DNA of 6,094 bases from Clostridiales bacterium (GTDB taxonomy: Bacteria; Bacillota; Clostridia; Oscillospirales; Acutalibacteraceae). A model generated the notes under the pieces. That model did no database searches. It saw only the letters and a list, made by a program, of their open reading frames with translations, and was not told where the DNA came from. Where the stretch lies: assembly GCA_012511005.1 (NCBI GenBank), contig JAAZGX010000133.1, positions 1-6,094 on the forward strand, read 5' to 3'. Made by a program: the position numbers and the translations under genes. Positions 5,298 to 6,094 of the stretch are shown piece by piece. Position 1 is the stretch's first letter, and every line of letters begins with the position of its first letter.

Positions 5298-6094
5298 ATA
5301 TCGCTTTTGCATACGACTTTTCGTCTATTTTAGGTATTCTTACTAAGTACTCTATATATTCATCTGTTTCGCTTTTTGCGGTGTCCGCGTCAATCCCCGC
5401 TCTTCGAATAGCGTCTACAGCGTGATTTAGCGTATTTATGAAAATCCTTAAATCCCTGTATGTTCTTGTCGGAGTTTTCTTTTGATTTTCATCCTTTTTA
5501 AGCATTTGCGCTATAAGCTTGTCTGTTTCAGACACATTTAAATGCCTATCAATTATTATAGACAGGGCGTTTAGCCTTGCGGCGTTATCCGGTAATTTGA
5601 GAAGCGCCCTTGCGTGCCTTTCGGTAAGCTTTGCCTCAACAATCCTATCGCGTATATTTTCTGTTAATTGCAGCAGCCTTAACTTATTTGAAAGGGTTGA
5701 TTGCGCTTTTCCAAGGCTTCTTGCTACTATCTCTTGGCTCATATTATACTCGCCTAACAGTTTTTCAATAGCTATAGCCTCTTCAAAAAAGTTTAGCTCT
5801 TGCCGCTGAACATTTTCTATTACCGCAAAAAGTGCTGATTGGCTATCTGTAACATCCATTATGATGCACGGCACATTTGCCATACCTATAAGCTTTGCTG
5901 CGCGCAAGCGTCTCTCGCCTGATATTAATTCAAAATCTCCGTTGTCCGCATTACGAACTGTGATAGGCAGTAACATTCCGTTAGTTTTTATGGACGATGC
6001 TAAACCCTCAAGCTCTTTATAATCGAAGTGAACTCTCGGCTGATTGGGGTTGGGGTGAATAAGCTCATGTGGTATCAGCATTATCTGCCCGCCC
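5296..6094 (-). CDS. noc: Noc-like nucleoid occlusion protein (ParB family), probably 5'-truncated by window edge
   Basis: From ATG at 6081 the product has 261 residues. It shows the ParB N-terminal CTP-binding region with GERR (55-58, in ELISGERRLRAA) and ENVQR (89-93), then a helix-turn-helix (about 115-137) with GKAQSTLSNKLRLLQL. The C-terminal domain reads RDLRIFINTLNHAVD and ends EYLVRIPK, closely like Bacillus Noc. Four positions known to separate Noc from ParB specificity are Q127, K133, Q138 and R155. Their spacing matches the published Caulobacter numbering 173/179/184/201, and Q, K and R are the Noc residues. Noc binds DNA and membrane in a CTP-dependent way and blocks division over the nucleoid (family knowledge). 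The frame stays open upstream of the ATG to the window end, reading GGQI just before MLIP, and no Shine-Dalgarno precedes the ATG. The true start, with the membrane-binding N-terminal helix, is therefore probably outside the window. If the ATG is used, the gene ends at 6081. Confidence 0.88.
   Translation of the reverse strand, partial: GGQIMLIPHELIHPNPNQPRVHFDYKELEGLASSIKTNGMLLPITVRNADNGDFELISGERRLRAAKLIGMANVPCIIMDVTDSQSALFAVIENVQRQELNFFEEAIAIEKLLGEYNMSQEIVARSLGKAQSTLSNKLRLLQLTENIRDRIVEAKLTERHARALLKLPDNAARLNALSIIIDRHLNVSETDKLIAQMLKKDENQKKTPTRTYRDLRIFINTLNHAVDAIRRAGIDADTAKSETDEYIEYLVRIPKIDEKSYAKAI

Overview
The window reads as a chromosomal segment of a Gram-positive anaerobe of the Clostridia (Bacillota). 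This is inferred from four things: a DegV-family protein, a secreted lipoprotein carrying 'VTDxxGxxVTD' spacer repeats, a second-type EF-G with the 'QSGGHGQFGDV' domain IV signature, and a Noc-type ParB paralogue. Strong GGAGG-like Shine-Dalgarno sites, two TTG start codons and a moderately AT-rich composition fit. I cannot name a species.

Layout, left to right. (1) Positions 1-809, minus strand: a DegV-family lipid-binding protein whose C-terminus runs off the left edge. (2) Positions 821-2581, minus strand: a lipoprotein with a lipobox Cys, four 20-residue Thr-Asp/Gly repeats and a predicted seven-bladed beta-propeller. It lies 11 nt upstream of degV, so the two form a probable operon. (3) Positions 2582-2871: a divergent promoter region. 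Each direction has a sigma-A-like promoter with 17-bp spacing. The rightward leader holds two mutually exclusive hairpins and a possible 32-codon leaderless ORF that overlaps the next start codon. (4) Positions 2872-4944, plus strand: a full-length EF-G-like GTPase (690 aa) with several altered GTPase motifs, followed by a strong intrinsic terminator. (5) Positions 5008-5204: a non-coding island with two parS-like palindromes whose centres are 63 bp apart. (6) Positions 5205-6094, minus strand: a terminator and then a Noc-like ParB-family protein whose gene probably starts beyond the right edge.

How it fits together. noc genes are usually near the replication origin, often downstream of rsmG and near soj/spo0J, so this window may be origin-proximal; neither rsmG nor parAB is visible here. 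The EF-G-like and noc genes converge, and each ends in its own terminator, which leaves the parS-like sites in a stretch shielded from transcription. The points most worth checking are which ParB-family protein binds these sites (one is a hybrid of parS and Noc-site half-sites), and whether the EF-G paralogue still hydrolyses GTP. I found no RNA genes, CRISPR arrays, insertion sequences or phage genes.
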